A stretch of DNA of 23,351 nucleotides, taken from contig JAOHFJ010000010.1 in NCBI GenBank assembly GCA_028097945.1, positions 1 to 23,351 on the forward strand, read 5' to 3'. The position numbers and the translations under genes are program-made. The DNA comes from Candidatus Pelagibacter sp. (GTDB lineage: Bacteria > Pseudomonadota > Alphaproteobacteria > Pelagibacterales > Pelagibacteraceae). Positions 14,874 to 22,138 of this stretch are shown one piece after another. Each line of letters starts with the position of its first letter. The stretch's first letter is position 1. The notes beneath the pieces are model-generated. The model had not been told where the DNA came from and made no database searches. It saw nothing but the letters and a program-made list of their open reading frames with translations.

Positions 14874-14938
14874 ATTTTTGCCTCCTTTTTTATATCTTAA
14901 TTAGTCTATAGTTAATAAAGTTCAAATATACTTATTTT

Positions 14939-16105
14939 ATGAAAAAGTCCATAAGCACCTTTTTAAAACATACGGCACAAGACAAAGTAAATAGATCTGC
15001 AAATCCAGCAGTAGTTAGAGCCTCTACAATCTTTTTTAAAAGTATGCAGGAACTTTTAAAACATAAAGATCCCTCTAAGAATAAAAGAGTTGATTACTAT
15101 GATTACGGTAGAGCCGGCACCCAGACTACCACTCAATTACAAAATATAATTGTAAAATTAGAAAAAGCTCATCATGTGTTTCTTACACCTTCGGGCTTTG
15201 CGTCTGTGGCGCTTTCTATAATGAGTATTTGTAGGCCAGGCGATGAAATAATAGTATCTGATAGCGTTTATTTTCCCACAAGAATGATTACCTCGAAGCT
15301 TCTGAAAGAATTTGGTGTAAAATCTAAATTTTATAATCCAGACAACTTTCAGGACCTAAAAAATAAAGTTACTAAAAAAACTAAATTAATTTTTGTTGAA
15401 AACCCAGGTAGTAATACTTTTGAATTCCAAGATCTATCAGCAATAATCAAACTTGCTAAAAAAAATAATATTATAACAGCATTAGATAATACTTGGGGAA
15501 CGCCATTATATTTAAAACCACTAGAACTTGGTTTCGATATGTCAATTTCATCAGCAACAAAATATTTTTCAGGCCATTCAGATGTAATGGTTGGTACTTT
15601 AGCTGTTAACAAAAAGGTTTTTCAAAAAGTAAATTTTTATAATCGTGTTTCAGGGTATAGAGCTTCACCAGACGATGCATATCTAGTTATAAGAGGACTT
15701 AGAACTTTAGATGTAAGACTTGAAAAACATGAGAAGAACACAAAAGAAGTAATAAAATTTTTACTTAAACAAAAAAAAATTAAAGAAATTTTATATCCTC
15801 ACAAGAAAGGAACAAAAAACTATAAAAACTGGAAAAAGTATTATAAAGGAGCAACTGGTTTATTAGGTTTAGTGGTTAAAGCAAAAAGTAAAAATTCAGT
15901 TTTTAAGTTTATAAATAAATTGGAATTATTTGGAATTGGCTATAGTTGGGGAGGTTTTGAAAGTTTAGCTGTTTATCAAGATATCCAAAGAGAATTCAAA
16001 AAATATAAAGATAAAAATCTTCACATTGTAAGACTTCATATTGGATTGGAAGATCCCAAAGATTTAATTAATGATTTAAGAAACTCTTTGAGATACATTA
16101 AGTAA
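14939..16105 (+). CDS. metC: Cystathionine beta-lyase-type PLP enzyme
   Basis: This 388-residue enzyme is of the Cys/Met-metabolism gamma-family. It shows YDYGRAGTQTTTQLQ (residues 54-67), the cofactor region LTPSGFASVALSIM, and DNTWGTPLYLKPLELG. The PLP lysine is K208 in SISSATKYFSGHSD, followed by RVSGYRASPDDAYLVIRGLRTL. The start of the active-site motif and the 'GYRASPDDAYL' segment favour cystathionine beta-lyase (cystathionine to homocysteine, pyruvate and ammonia). A related gamma-lyase or sulfhydrylase activity cannot be excluded. The stop codon overlaps the MFS transporter start by one base (TAATG), so the pair is an operon; the transporter may move a related amino acid or sulfur compound. 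Confidence 0.88.
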   Translation: MKKSISTFLKHTAQDKVNRSANPAVVRASTIFFKSMQELLKHKDPSKNKRVDYYDYGRAGTQTTTQLQNIIVKLEKAHHVFLTPSGFASVALSIMSICRPGDEIIVSDSVYFPTRMITSKLLKEFGVKSKFYNPDNFQDLKNKVTKKTKLIFVENPGSNTFEFQDLSAIIKLAKKNNIITALDNTWGTPLYLKPLELGFDMSISSATKYFSGHSDVMVGTLAVNKKVFQKVNFYNRVSGYRASPDDAYLVIRGLRTLDVRLEKHEKNTKEVIKFLLKQKKIKEILYPHKKGTKNYKNWKKYYKGATGLLGLVVKAKSKNSVFKFINKLELFGIGYSWGGFESLAVYQDIQREFKKYKDKNLHIVRLHIGLEDPKDLINDLRNSLRYIK

Positions 16106-17325
16106 TGTCAAATTTTATTCCTAATAGACTTGCATTAATAGTTCTAATTTCAGCTTGTAGTATTATTTTAATTTCAATGGGTTTGAGGCAAACTTTCGGT
16201 TTGTTTTTTTCTGCATTCGAAGAAGGCCTTGATTCCACAAGAACAGAGTTTGGTTTAGCTATTGGAATTCAAATGCTTTTTTGGGGATTGTTTGCTCCTT
16301 TTTTTGGTTTATTAGCAGACAAAGTTGGAGGCAACAAAGCTGTCTTCATTGGATTTATAATTTTTGGTTTGGGTATTTATATGCTTTATGCAGGACCTAA
16401 TACTGGCATATTTTTTCAACTCAGTCTCGGTGTTTTAGTTGGAATAGCTCTTGGGGCTACAGCGATTGGTGTTCCAGTTTCAGAAGTAGGAAAACATTTT
16501 CCTAACGAAACTAGGACAGTCGCAACTGGAATTGTTACTGCAGCTGCTTCGATAGGTTATTTTTTATCTCCACTATTTACTAAATATAGTCTTGGCCTAG
16601 TTGGTTGGGAACAAACATTAAAATATTTTATGTATTTCATAGCAATAGGACTTTTGGTATCCCTTTTTTTACTACCATCAAAAACTATTTTAAATTCTTC
16701 TCAAGCTGATAGAGACCAAACTTTTACATCGGCAATTAAAGAAGCTTTTTCTCATAAAGGTTATGTTTTATTGGTTTTAGGTTTTTTTGTTTGCGGTTTT
16801 CAAATTACGCTAGTCGGAACTCATATACCTGGCTATATGCAAGAAAGAGGAATGGGTGGGTGGTCAGCAACAATAATTTTAGCGTTAATTGGATTTTTCA
16901 ATATTTTTGGCACACTTGGAATGGGCTATCTTGGTATGAAATATAAAAAGAAAAATCTTCTATGCGTTCTTTACACACTAAGAGCATTAAGTATTTGCAT
17001 ATTTATTTTTTCTCCGCCATCTCTTCTAAATTCAATTGTTTTTGGAGTTACATTTGGACTTTTGTGGCTTTCAACAGTACCGCCTACAAATGGAATAGTT
17101 GCTCAAATTTTTGGAACAAAGTATTTAAGTACTTTATTTGGGATAGTTTTCCTGTGCCATCAATTCGGTGCTTTCGCTGGAGCATTTCTTGGCGGATATT
17201 TTTATGACGTTTATGGCTCCTATGATTATGCTTGGTATATGGCTATTGCGCTTTCTATGTTTGCAACAGCTGTTCACTTTCCAATTGATGAAAGAAGACT
17301 AGTCCGTGTTGATAAGTCTATCTAA
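16105..17325 (+). CDS. MFS transporter
   Basis: This 406-residue major facilitator superfamily permease has 12 predicted TM helices in two halves. The first half opens with SMGLRQTFGLFFSAFEEGLDSTRTEFGLAIG, similar to the oxalate/formate antiporter-like subgroup. The loop 2-3 motif is GLLADKVGGNKAVFIG (G-x-x-x-D-x-x-G-x-[KR] type). The second half starts around residue 217 (HKGYVLLVLGFFVCGFQ). The substrate cannot be told from sequence. Coupling to the cystathionine lyase-type gene suggests an amino-acid or organosulfur substrate or product; this is inference. Confidence 0.88.
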   Translation: MSNFIPNRLALIVLISACSIILISMGLRQTFGLFFSAFEEGLDSTRTEFGLAIGIQMLFWGLFAPFFGLLADKVGGNKAVFIGFIIFGLGIYMLYAGPNTGIFFQLSLGVLVGIALGATAIGVPVSEVGKHFPNETRTVATGIVTAAASIGYFLSPLFTKYSLGLVGWEQTLKYFMYFIAIGLLVSLFLLPSKTILNSSQADRDQTFTSAIKEAFSHKGYVLLVLGFFVCGFQITLVGTHIPGYMQERGMGGWSATIILALIGFFNIFGTLGMGYLGMKYKKKNLLCVLYTLRALSICIFIFSPPSLLNSIVFGVTFGLLWLSTVPPTNGIVAQIFGTKYLSTLFGIVFLCHQFGAFAGAFLGGYFYDVYGSYDYAWYMAIALSMFATAVHFPIDERRLVRVDKSI

Positions 17326-17395
17326 GGTTGTATTTTGAGTCCCAAACTGAATCAAAAGTGAATCAAAAGGTGAACATTTAAAACTACACAACCTT
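17324..17395. repeat. 8-bp inverted repeat enclosing the tandem repeats
   Basis: AAGGTTGT at 17324-17331 (overlapping the MFS stop) is exactly complementary to ACAACCTT at 17388-17395. In RNA it would close a 56-base loop that contains the two tandem repeats. It could be the basal stem of a leader or 3'-UTR structure, or coincidence. Confidence 0.35.
17348..17369 (+). repeat. Two perfect 11-bp tandem repeats (TGAATCAAAAG)
   Basis: TGAATCAAAAG occurs twice head to tail (17348-17358 and 17359-17369), followed by a partial third start GTGAAC. The 11-base period is about one DNA helical turn, so a protein could bind both copies on the same face. They lie about 45 bases upstream of the candidate CADD promoter. 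No known regulator motif is recognised. Confidence 0.6.
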
Positions 17396-17399
17396 AAAG

Positions 17400-17408
17400 T
17401 GTGGATAA
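17400..17408 (-). promoter_or_regulatory. DnaA-box consensus match
   Basis: TGTGGATAA here reads TTATCCACA on the minus strand, a perfect match to the DnaA-box consensus TTATNCACA. It lies 5 bases before the candidate -35 of the CADD gene. One 9-mer match in a 23-kb AT-rich window can occur by chance, and I see no box cluster, so this is not evidence of an origin. Confidence 0.3.
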
Positions 17409-17413
17409 TTTTT

Positions 17414-17442
17414 TTGTTTAAAACAATGTGCTTTTTTAATAG
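17414..17442 (+). promoter_or_regulatory. Candidate promoter of the CADD-type gene
   Basis: TTGTTT (17414-17419), a 17-base spacer, and TAATAG (17437-17442) form a plausible sigma-70-type promoter. The expected start near 17449 leaves a leader of about 18 bases with the strong ribosome binding site AAAGGAG at 17455-17461. Confidence 0.5.
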
Positions 17443-17466
17443 GCTTTAGCAAACAAAGGAGAAAAA

Positions 17467-18132
17467 ATGTTTTCAAAAGAATTAAATTCAAAGTTAGATC
17501 AATACCATTTATTAAATCACCCTTTTTACAGATCATGGAACGAAGGAAAGCTTACAAGAGAGATTATAAAAGATTATGCTGAGCAATATTATCAGCACGT
17601 TAAAGCATTTCCAAGATATATAAGCGCAACACATTCATTATGTGAGGATATTGAAAAAAGAAAAATTCTTTTGGAAAATTTACAAGATGAAGAAAACAAA
17701 GATGCAGATCACCCAAAATTATGGAAGAATTTTGCAACAGAAATGGGAGCTGACGCTGAAAAAATTGAAGAAGTAAAACAAGAAACTTTTACAAAAAATC
17801 TTATAGATAATTTTTTCAAACAAGGAAGATCTTCTTATGCTGAAGGATTGGCGTCTTTATATACTTATGAAAGACAAATTCCTGAAATAGCTGAAACCAA
17901 GATACAAGGACTTAAAAATCATTACGCCTGTAATACAAAAAAAGGATTAGAATTCTTCGAAGCGCATAAATCTGCTGATGTTCATCATAGAGCAGAATGT
18001 GAAAAATTATTAGATGGTTTATCCAAAGAGGAGCAAATTAAAGCGGAAAAAGCTGCATTATCTACCGCAAAATACCTTTGGAATTTTCTAAGTGGCATGT
18101 CAGTAAAACACAATCTTCAAGTTGCAGCTTAA
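17467..18132 (+). CDS. CADD-family enzyme, probable self-sacrificing p-aminobenzoate synthase
   Basis: This 221-residue heme-oxygenase-fold protein is of the CADD/PqqC/TenA-like group (TIGR04305 type). The six diiron ligands known for Chlamydia CADD have counterparts at constant offset: E75, H82, E135, H167, D171 and H174. Y21 in HPFYRSW matches the Tyr that CADD consumes as pABA source, and K145 in AETKIQGL matches the Lys proposed as amino donor. Y134 is also kept; a third active-site Tyr is Phe (F163). The family replaces PabA/B/C in organisms lacking them. The start has a strong AAAGGAG site. A mini nucleotidyltransferase gene follows 9 bases later. The alternative is another oxygenase or thiaminase-like role, but the full ligand set favours CADD. 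CADD residue numbers are from memory. Confidence 0.85.
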   Translation: MFSKELNSKLDQYHLLNHPFYRSWNEGKLTREIIKDYAEQYYQHVKAFPRYISATHSLCEDIEKRKILLENLQDEENKDADHPKLWKNFATEMGADAEKIEEVKQETFTKNLIDNFFKQGRSSYAEGLASLYTYERQIPEIAETKIQGLKNHYACNTKKGLEFFEAHKSADVHHRAECEKLLDGLSKEEQIKAEKAALSTAKYLWNFLSGMSVKHNLQVAA

Positions 18133-18141
18133 GTTTTTCTA

Positions 18142-18522
18142 ATGAAAAATGATAATCACAAGTGGGATAATAAAAATCCCACTGCACAAATGCTTGGTCG
18201 TTGGCAACCCTGGCACGCAGGGCACCAAAAACTATTTGAAGAAATACTTAAAAAAACTGGACAAGTAAATATTATGGTTAGAGATGTTAAAGGTGTCGAT
18301 GATAATCCATTTGATTTCGAGACTGTAAAAAAAAATATTTTTGAAGCCTTAAAAGATTATAAAAATAGAATACAGGTGACTTTAGTTCCTAATATAACTA
18401 ACATTTGCTATGGAAGAGGGGTAGGATACAAAATTGAGGAGATCGTCTTAGATGAGAAAACTCAACAGATTTCAGCAACAAAAATTAGAGAACAGATGAG
18501 AAAAGACGGTAAACTTAAATAG
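18142..18522 (+). CDS. Mini HxGH-type nucleotidyltransferase
   Basis: This 126-residue protein is of the cytidylyltransferase-like (CTP_transf_2/NMNAT/PPAT) superfamily. The nucleotide motif GRWQPWHAGHQKLFEEIL has the HxGH signature at 25-28, and the second signature ISATKIREQ (like ISSTKIR) is at 110-118. It is shorter than PPAT (about 160 aa) or NMNAT (about 200 aa). It keeps both catalytic elements, so it is a compact member rather than a fragment. The substrate cannot be read. It is probably co-transcribed with the CADD-type gene (9-base gap). It also lies 52 bases ahead of aprM, so a role on an adenylylated sulfur compound such as APS is one possibility among several. Confidence 0.75.
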   Translation: MKNDNHKWDNKNPTAQMLGRWQPWHAGHQKLFEEILKKTGQVNIMVRDVKGVDDNPFDFETVKKNIFEALKDYKNRIQVTLVPNITNICYGRGVGYKIEEIVLDEKTQQISATKIREQMRKDGKLK

Positions 18523-18539
18523 TTGATAAACGTTCTCAC

Positions 18540-18568
18540 TTGACCTCTAAAATACGCAATTATATAAA
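18540..18568 (+). promoter_or_regulatory. Near-consensus promoter of the apr operon, giving a leaderless or near-leaderless mRNA
   Basis: TTGACC (18540-18545), an exact 17-base spacer and TATAAA (18563-18568) form the best sigma-70-type promoter in the window. Transcription starting 6-9 bases after the -10 would begin at about 18575, the A of the aprM ATG. No ribosome binding site is visible before that ATG, which agrees with a leaderless start. Confidence 0.7.
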
Positions 18569-18574
18569 AGCCTA

Positions 18575-19369
18575 ATGATAACTAACAATCCATTTTCAAC
18601 TCTAGCAGAAACAATCCCAGCAATTGCAATGCAAGGGTTTGTTTTAGCAATGGCCGCACTTACTTTTGTTGGTGTATTAGTTGATATTCTACATAAGAAA
18701 AATGTTAAATATTTTTTTGAAAACGCTAAAAAAGCAAAAAAAAATGCTCAAGTTGAATTAACATCAGGGAAACGAACTGCAGTTATTTTAAAAACTGTTG
18801 CTCACGATATTGCAACAACATCAGAACTTGGGTGGGGTAAAAGAAGATTAGCACATGTGTTAGGAATGTACGGTACAATTATCTTTTGGATCTGTTCGGC
18901 CGTTTTAATTTTTTCTTATTCGTCAGTTGGTATTAAAACTCCATCAACTTTAACAGCTCTATGGCATATAGGTGCAATTTTAACTTGTTTAGGTGGGTAT
19001 TGGTTTTGGTTTTTTTTAAGAGTTGATGTTTCCGCAGAAGCACATCCTTGGTACAGAATTATAAAAGCTGATTTATTCGTTTTAGCTTTATTGGCTTGTG
19101 CAACATTTGGTTTAGCATGGTCATACACACAACATTCAGGAATGACTAGTTTAAGTTATTTATTTTTAGTTTTATTTATTATTTCAAATTTAGTTTTATT
19201 TGGAGGTGTTTACTGGTCAAAATTCGCTCACATGTTTTATAAACCTGGTGCTGCGATTCAAAAGAATTTAGCAGAGGCTGACGGATCTAGAGACAATTTG
19301 CCACCACCAGCTGAAGCTCCAGAGAAATTTGGACTAGGGATTAAAAGAGAACAACCAAAGCATTATTAA
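18575..19369 (+). CDS. aprM: Membrane anchor of APS reductase
   Basis: This 264-residue inner-membrane protein is probably the AprM-type quinone-linked partner of AprBA. It has about five TM helices (roughly residues 17-37, 95-116, 124-146, 160-181 and 187-209) and an N-terminal cytoplasmic loop 40-85 rich in Lys. HxxGMYGTIIFW, LWHIGAIL and AEAHPWYRIIKADLF contain His residues that could bind heme or quinone, as in NarI/HdrE-like subunits. The C-terminal tail ends in a Pro-rich cytoplasmic segment. It would carry electrons between AprBA and the quinone pool. It starts the apr operon under its own promoter and is followed by aprB after 40 bases with a GGGAG ribosome binding site. The name rests on its position and architecture. 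Confidence 0.85.
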   Translation: MITNNPFSTLAETIPAIAMQGFVLAMAALTFVGVLVDILHKKNVKYFFENAKKAKKNAQVELTSGKRTAVILKTVAHDIATTSELGWGKRRLAHVLGMYGTIIFWICSAVLIFSYSSVGIKTPSTLTALWHIGAILTCLGGYWFWFFLRVDVSAEAHPWYRIIKADLFVLALLACATFGLAWSYTQHSGMTSLSYLFLVLFIISNLVLFGGVYWSKFAHMFYKPGAAIQKNLAEADGSRDNLPPPAEAPEKFGLGIKREQPKHY

Positions 19370-19409
19370 GAAATTTATGCTATTAAACCTACAGGGAGAA
19401 AAATAAATT

Positions 19410-19880
19410 ATGTCAACTTTTGTATACATGACAAGATGCGATGGATGTGGTCACTGCGTGGATATTTGTCCATCAGATATAATGCACATCGATGAAACAA
19501 TCAGAAGAGCAAAAAACATAGAACCTAATTTTTGTTGGGAGTGTTATTCGTGTGTAAAAGCTTGTCCAAATCATGCAATCGACGTTCGAGGTTACGCTGA
19601 CTTTGCACCAATGGGGCACAGTGTTAGAGTAAGAAGAGAAGAAGAAAAAGGAACTATTTCGTGGAGAATAAAATTTAGAAACGGAACAGAAAAAAATTTC
19701 GTTTCACCGATTACAACAAAACCTTGGGGTAAATTTATTCCAAAACTAGCTGAGGAAGACAAACCTAACCAAGGTGAGATAACTACTCAAAGACTTTACA
19801 CGGAACCAAAAGGTTTGAATATTGACGGAGATCTTCCAACGGTGAGTAAAGATTCATTTAAGAAAGGTGTTTATTATTAA
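19410..19880 (+). CDS. aprB: Adenylylsulfate (APS) reductase beta subunit
   Basis: AprB is the iron-sulfur electron-transfer subunit. The 156-residue protein has two ferredoxin 4Fe-4S motifs. The first is C10-x2-C-x2-C-x3-C in RCDGCGHCVDICPSDIM; the second is CWECYSCVKACPNHAIDVRGY. A beta-rich domain and the C-terminal tail that wraps around AprA follow (residues 70-156). Its length equals that of known AprB. The stop overlaps the aprA start by one base (TAATG). In sulfur-oxidising or sulfite-detoxifying bacteria AprBA runs toward APS formation, and SAR11 AprBA is thought to do the same. Confidence 0.96.
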   Translation: MSTFVYMTRCDGCGHCVDICPSDIMHIDETIRRAKNIEPNFCWECYSCVKACPNHAIDVRGYADFAPMGHSVRVRREEEKGTISWRIKFRNGTEKNFVSPITTKPWGKFIPKLAEEDKPNQGEITTQRLYTEPKGLNIDGDLPTVSKDSFKKGVYY

Positions 19881-21739
19881 TGGCTAGCGTAAAAACTCAC
19901 GTTGAAGAAAGTGATGTTCTAATTATTGGTGGTGGAATGGCTGGCACTGGTGCCACATTCGAAGCTAGACACTGGGGAAGAGATTTAAAAATAGTTTGCG
20001 TCGAAAAAGCAAATATTGATCGTAGCGGTGCTGTAGCTCAAGGACTTTATGCAATCAATTGTTATATGGGAATGCAGTGGGATGAAAATCAACCTGAAGA
20101 CCATGTTAGATACGCTAGAAATGATCTAATGGGAATGGTCAGAGAAGATTTAGGTTATGATATGGCTCGTCACGTAGACTCAACAGTTCATATGTTTGAT
20201 GAGTGGGGTCTTCCAATGATGAAAAATGAAAAAACTGGAAGATACCTTAGAGAAGGTAAATGGCAAATCATGATTCACGGTGAGAGCTATAAACCTATTG
20301 TAGCTGAAGCTGCAAAAAAATCTGCAAACAAAATTTATAATAGAATAATGATTACTCATCTTTTAATGGATGATGAAAAAGAAAATAGAATAGGTGGTGC
20401 AGTTGGTTTCAATATGAGAACTGGAGACTATCATGTATTCAAATCCAAAACTGTAATTGTAGCTGCAGGTGGAGCTTCACACATTTTTAAACCTAGAGCG
20501 GTCGGTGAAGGAATGGGAAGAACTTGGTATGCACCATGGAGTAACGGATCTGCATATGCTCTTCCAATAGCTGTTGGCGCAAAGATGACGCAAATGGAAA
20601 ACAGAATTGTTTTATGTAGATTTAAAGATGGTTACGGACCTGTTGGTGCCTACTTTTTACATTTAAAAACTTATACTCAAAATGCAAATGGAGAAAATTA
20701 CGAGAAGAAATGGTATGAGCATACTAAAAATATGGTTGGTGAATATATTGATCATCATCCAACTCCAACATGTTTAAGAAACCACGCATTCATTCAAGAA
20801 GTACAAGCGGGCGGCGGACCAATTCACATGGTTACAAAAGAAGCGTTTCAAGATCCACATTTAGAAACTGTTGGTTGGGAAAACTTTTTAGGAATGACTG
20901 TTGGTCAAGCTGTAGTTTGGGCATCACAAAATATTGATCCTAAGTATACAAACCCAGAATTAACAACATCTGAACCATATGTAATGGGTTCTCACGCTAC
21001 ATGTTCAGGAGCTTGGGTAAGTGGACCAGAAGATTTATCTCCAAAAGAATATTTCTGGGGTTATAATAGAATGTTAACTGTAGACGGTTTATTTGGAGCA
21101 GGTGATACGGTTGGTGGAAGTGCACATAAATTTTCATCAGGTTCATTTACAGAAGGAAGATTAGCCGCAAAAGCTGCAGTTAAATATATCGAAGATAAAA
21201 AGGCAGATGGAATAAGAGTTAGTGATAAACAACACAAAGATCTTAAAGAAGTTATTTATAAACCATTAGAAAATTACACAGTTGGTAGAAATGAAATAAC
21301 AGGTGGAACAGTATCTCCAAGTTATATTTCCCCTATACAAGGCCTTCAAAGACTTCAAAGAATTATGGATGAATACGTTGGTGGTATAGCTACAAATTAT
21401 ATGACAAACGAAAATATGTTGAACAGAGGTTTAGAATTATTGAAATGGCTCGAAGAAGATTTAGAAAATGTTGGAGCTGAAGATTACCATCAACTAATGA
21501 GAGCTTGGGAATTGAAACACAGGACTATTACTTCTCAGTGTGTTACAGAACATACAAAATTTAGAAAAGAAACAAGATGGCCAGGTTATTACTATAGAGG
21601 TGACCATTTAAAACTTGATGACGAAAATTGGCACTGCTTAACAGTTTCAAGAAGAGATCCAAAAACCAAAGAGTTTACTATGGAAAAAGTTCCAGTTTAC
21701 CATATCGTAGACGAAAAGAAGGAAAAGAAAGCTTCATAA
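19880..21739 (+). CDS. aprA: Adenylylsulfate (APS) reductase alpha subunit
   Basis: AprA is the FAD catalytic subunit interconverting sulfite + AMP and APS. The 619-residue protein has the dinucleotide motif DVLIIGGGMAGTGA near residue 14. It also shows GAVAQGLYAINCYMG, the substrate-binding region QMENRIVLCRFKDGYGPVGAYFL with the conserved Arg, and GSHATCSGAWVSGPEDL plus GLFGAGDTVGGSAHKFSSGSF in the second FAD-contacting part. A complete C-terminal helical domain follows. Length and motifs are those of a functional AprA. It is coupled to aprB by a one-base overlap, and an unknown 116-aa gene follows after 6 bases. It is cytoplasmic, attached through AprM. No sat gene is adjacent. Confidence 0.97.
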   Translation: MASVKTHVEESDVLIIGGGMAGTGATFEARHWGRDLKIVCVEKANIDRSGAVAQGLYAINCYMGMQWDENQPEDHVRYARNDLMGMVREDLGYDMARHVDSTVHMFDEWGLPMMKNEKTGRYLREGKWQIMIHGESYKPIVAEAAKKSANKIYNRIMITHLLMDDEKENRIGGAVGFNMRTGDYHVFKSKTVIVAAGGASHIFKPRAVGEGMGRTWYAPWSNGSAYALPIAVGAKMTQMENRIVLCRFKDGYGPVGAYFLHLKTYTQNANGENYEKKWYEHTKNMVGEYIDHHPTPTCLRNHAFIQEVQAGGGPIHMVTKEAFQDPHLETVGWENFLGMTVGQAVVWASQNIDPKYTNPELTTSEPYVMGSHATCSGAWVSGPEDLSPKEYFWGYNRMLTVDGLFGAGDTVGGSAHKFSSGSFTEGRLAAKAAVKYIEDKKADGIRVSDKQHKDLKEVIYKPLENYTVGRNEITGGTVSPSYISPIQGLQRLQRIMDEYVGGIATNYMTNENMLNRGLELLKWLEEDLENVGAEDYHQLMRAWELKHRTITSQCVTEHTKFRKETRWPGYYYRGDHLKLDDENWHCLTVSRRDPKTKEFTMEKVPVYHIVDEKKEKKAS

Positions 21740-21745
21740 AAGTTA

Positions 21746-22096
21746 ATGAAGTTACTCGATAAATCCGACAAAGAAATATTAGAAATAGCTCAGCCAATTT
21801 GGGATAATTTAATTAAATCATCTAACATTAAAGACTATGGTGGATTCACAAAAGATTTTTCATCACAAATGCTTTACGGTGCTAATGAAGTGGAGCTAGG
21901 TAAACAGTGGGCAAATAATAAGCTTTTAACAAGTTTATCTGAAAAACAAGATTTTCTGGGCACTATTAGAAGAGGGCAATACATAACGGTATTATATAAA
22001 CAAACCAGCAATACTCAGCCAGGTGAATTTTTAGGTAGATTAGTATTAGGAGAAGAAGATAGTCTGATTAAAATCTTTGGAGCCACTATTTATTAA
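21746..22096 (+). CDS. Unknown 116-aa protein of the apr operon
   Basis: I do not recognise this protein. It is soluble, without signal peptide or TM. A helical N-terminus (LLDKSDKEILEIAQPIWDNLIKSSNIKDYGGF) leads to a Ser/Tyr/Glu-rich segment, FSSQMLYGANEVELGKQWANN. A beta-rich C-terminal half follows (LGTIRRGQYITVLYKQ, then GEFLGRLVLGEED, then IKIFGATIY). It has no Cys or His and therefore no metal-site motif. The layout of helices followed by a curved sheet resembles SnoaL/cystatin-like alpha+beta barrels, but this is only an impression. It lies 6 bases after aprA and 42 bases before the TauE gene, so it is in the operon and probably serves sulfite metabolism. Confidence 0.8.
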   Translation: MKLLDKSDKEILEIAQPIWDNLIKSSNIKDYGGFTKDFSSQMLYGANEVELGKQWANNKLLTSLSEKQDFLGTIRRGQYITVLYKQTSNTQPGEFLGRLVLGEEDSLIKIFGATIY

Positions 22097-22138
22097 TATT
22101 GACTTACTAATTACACAGGCATATTCATAATTAGAGGT

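Noticed and set aside
16962..17207. 81-aa plus-strand frame inside the MFS gene
   Set aside because: Fully contained in a well-supported transporter gene; composition is out-of-frame, with no ribosome binding site.
17400..17408. Replication origin suggested by the perfect DnaA-box match
   Set aside because: Only one box, no box cluster, no dnaA/hemE/parAB neighbours; a single match is expected by chance at a noticeable rate.
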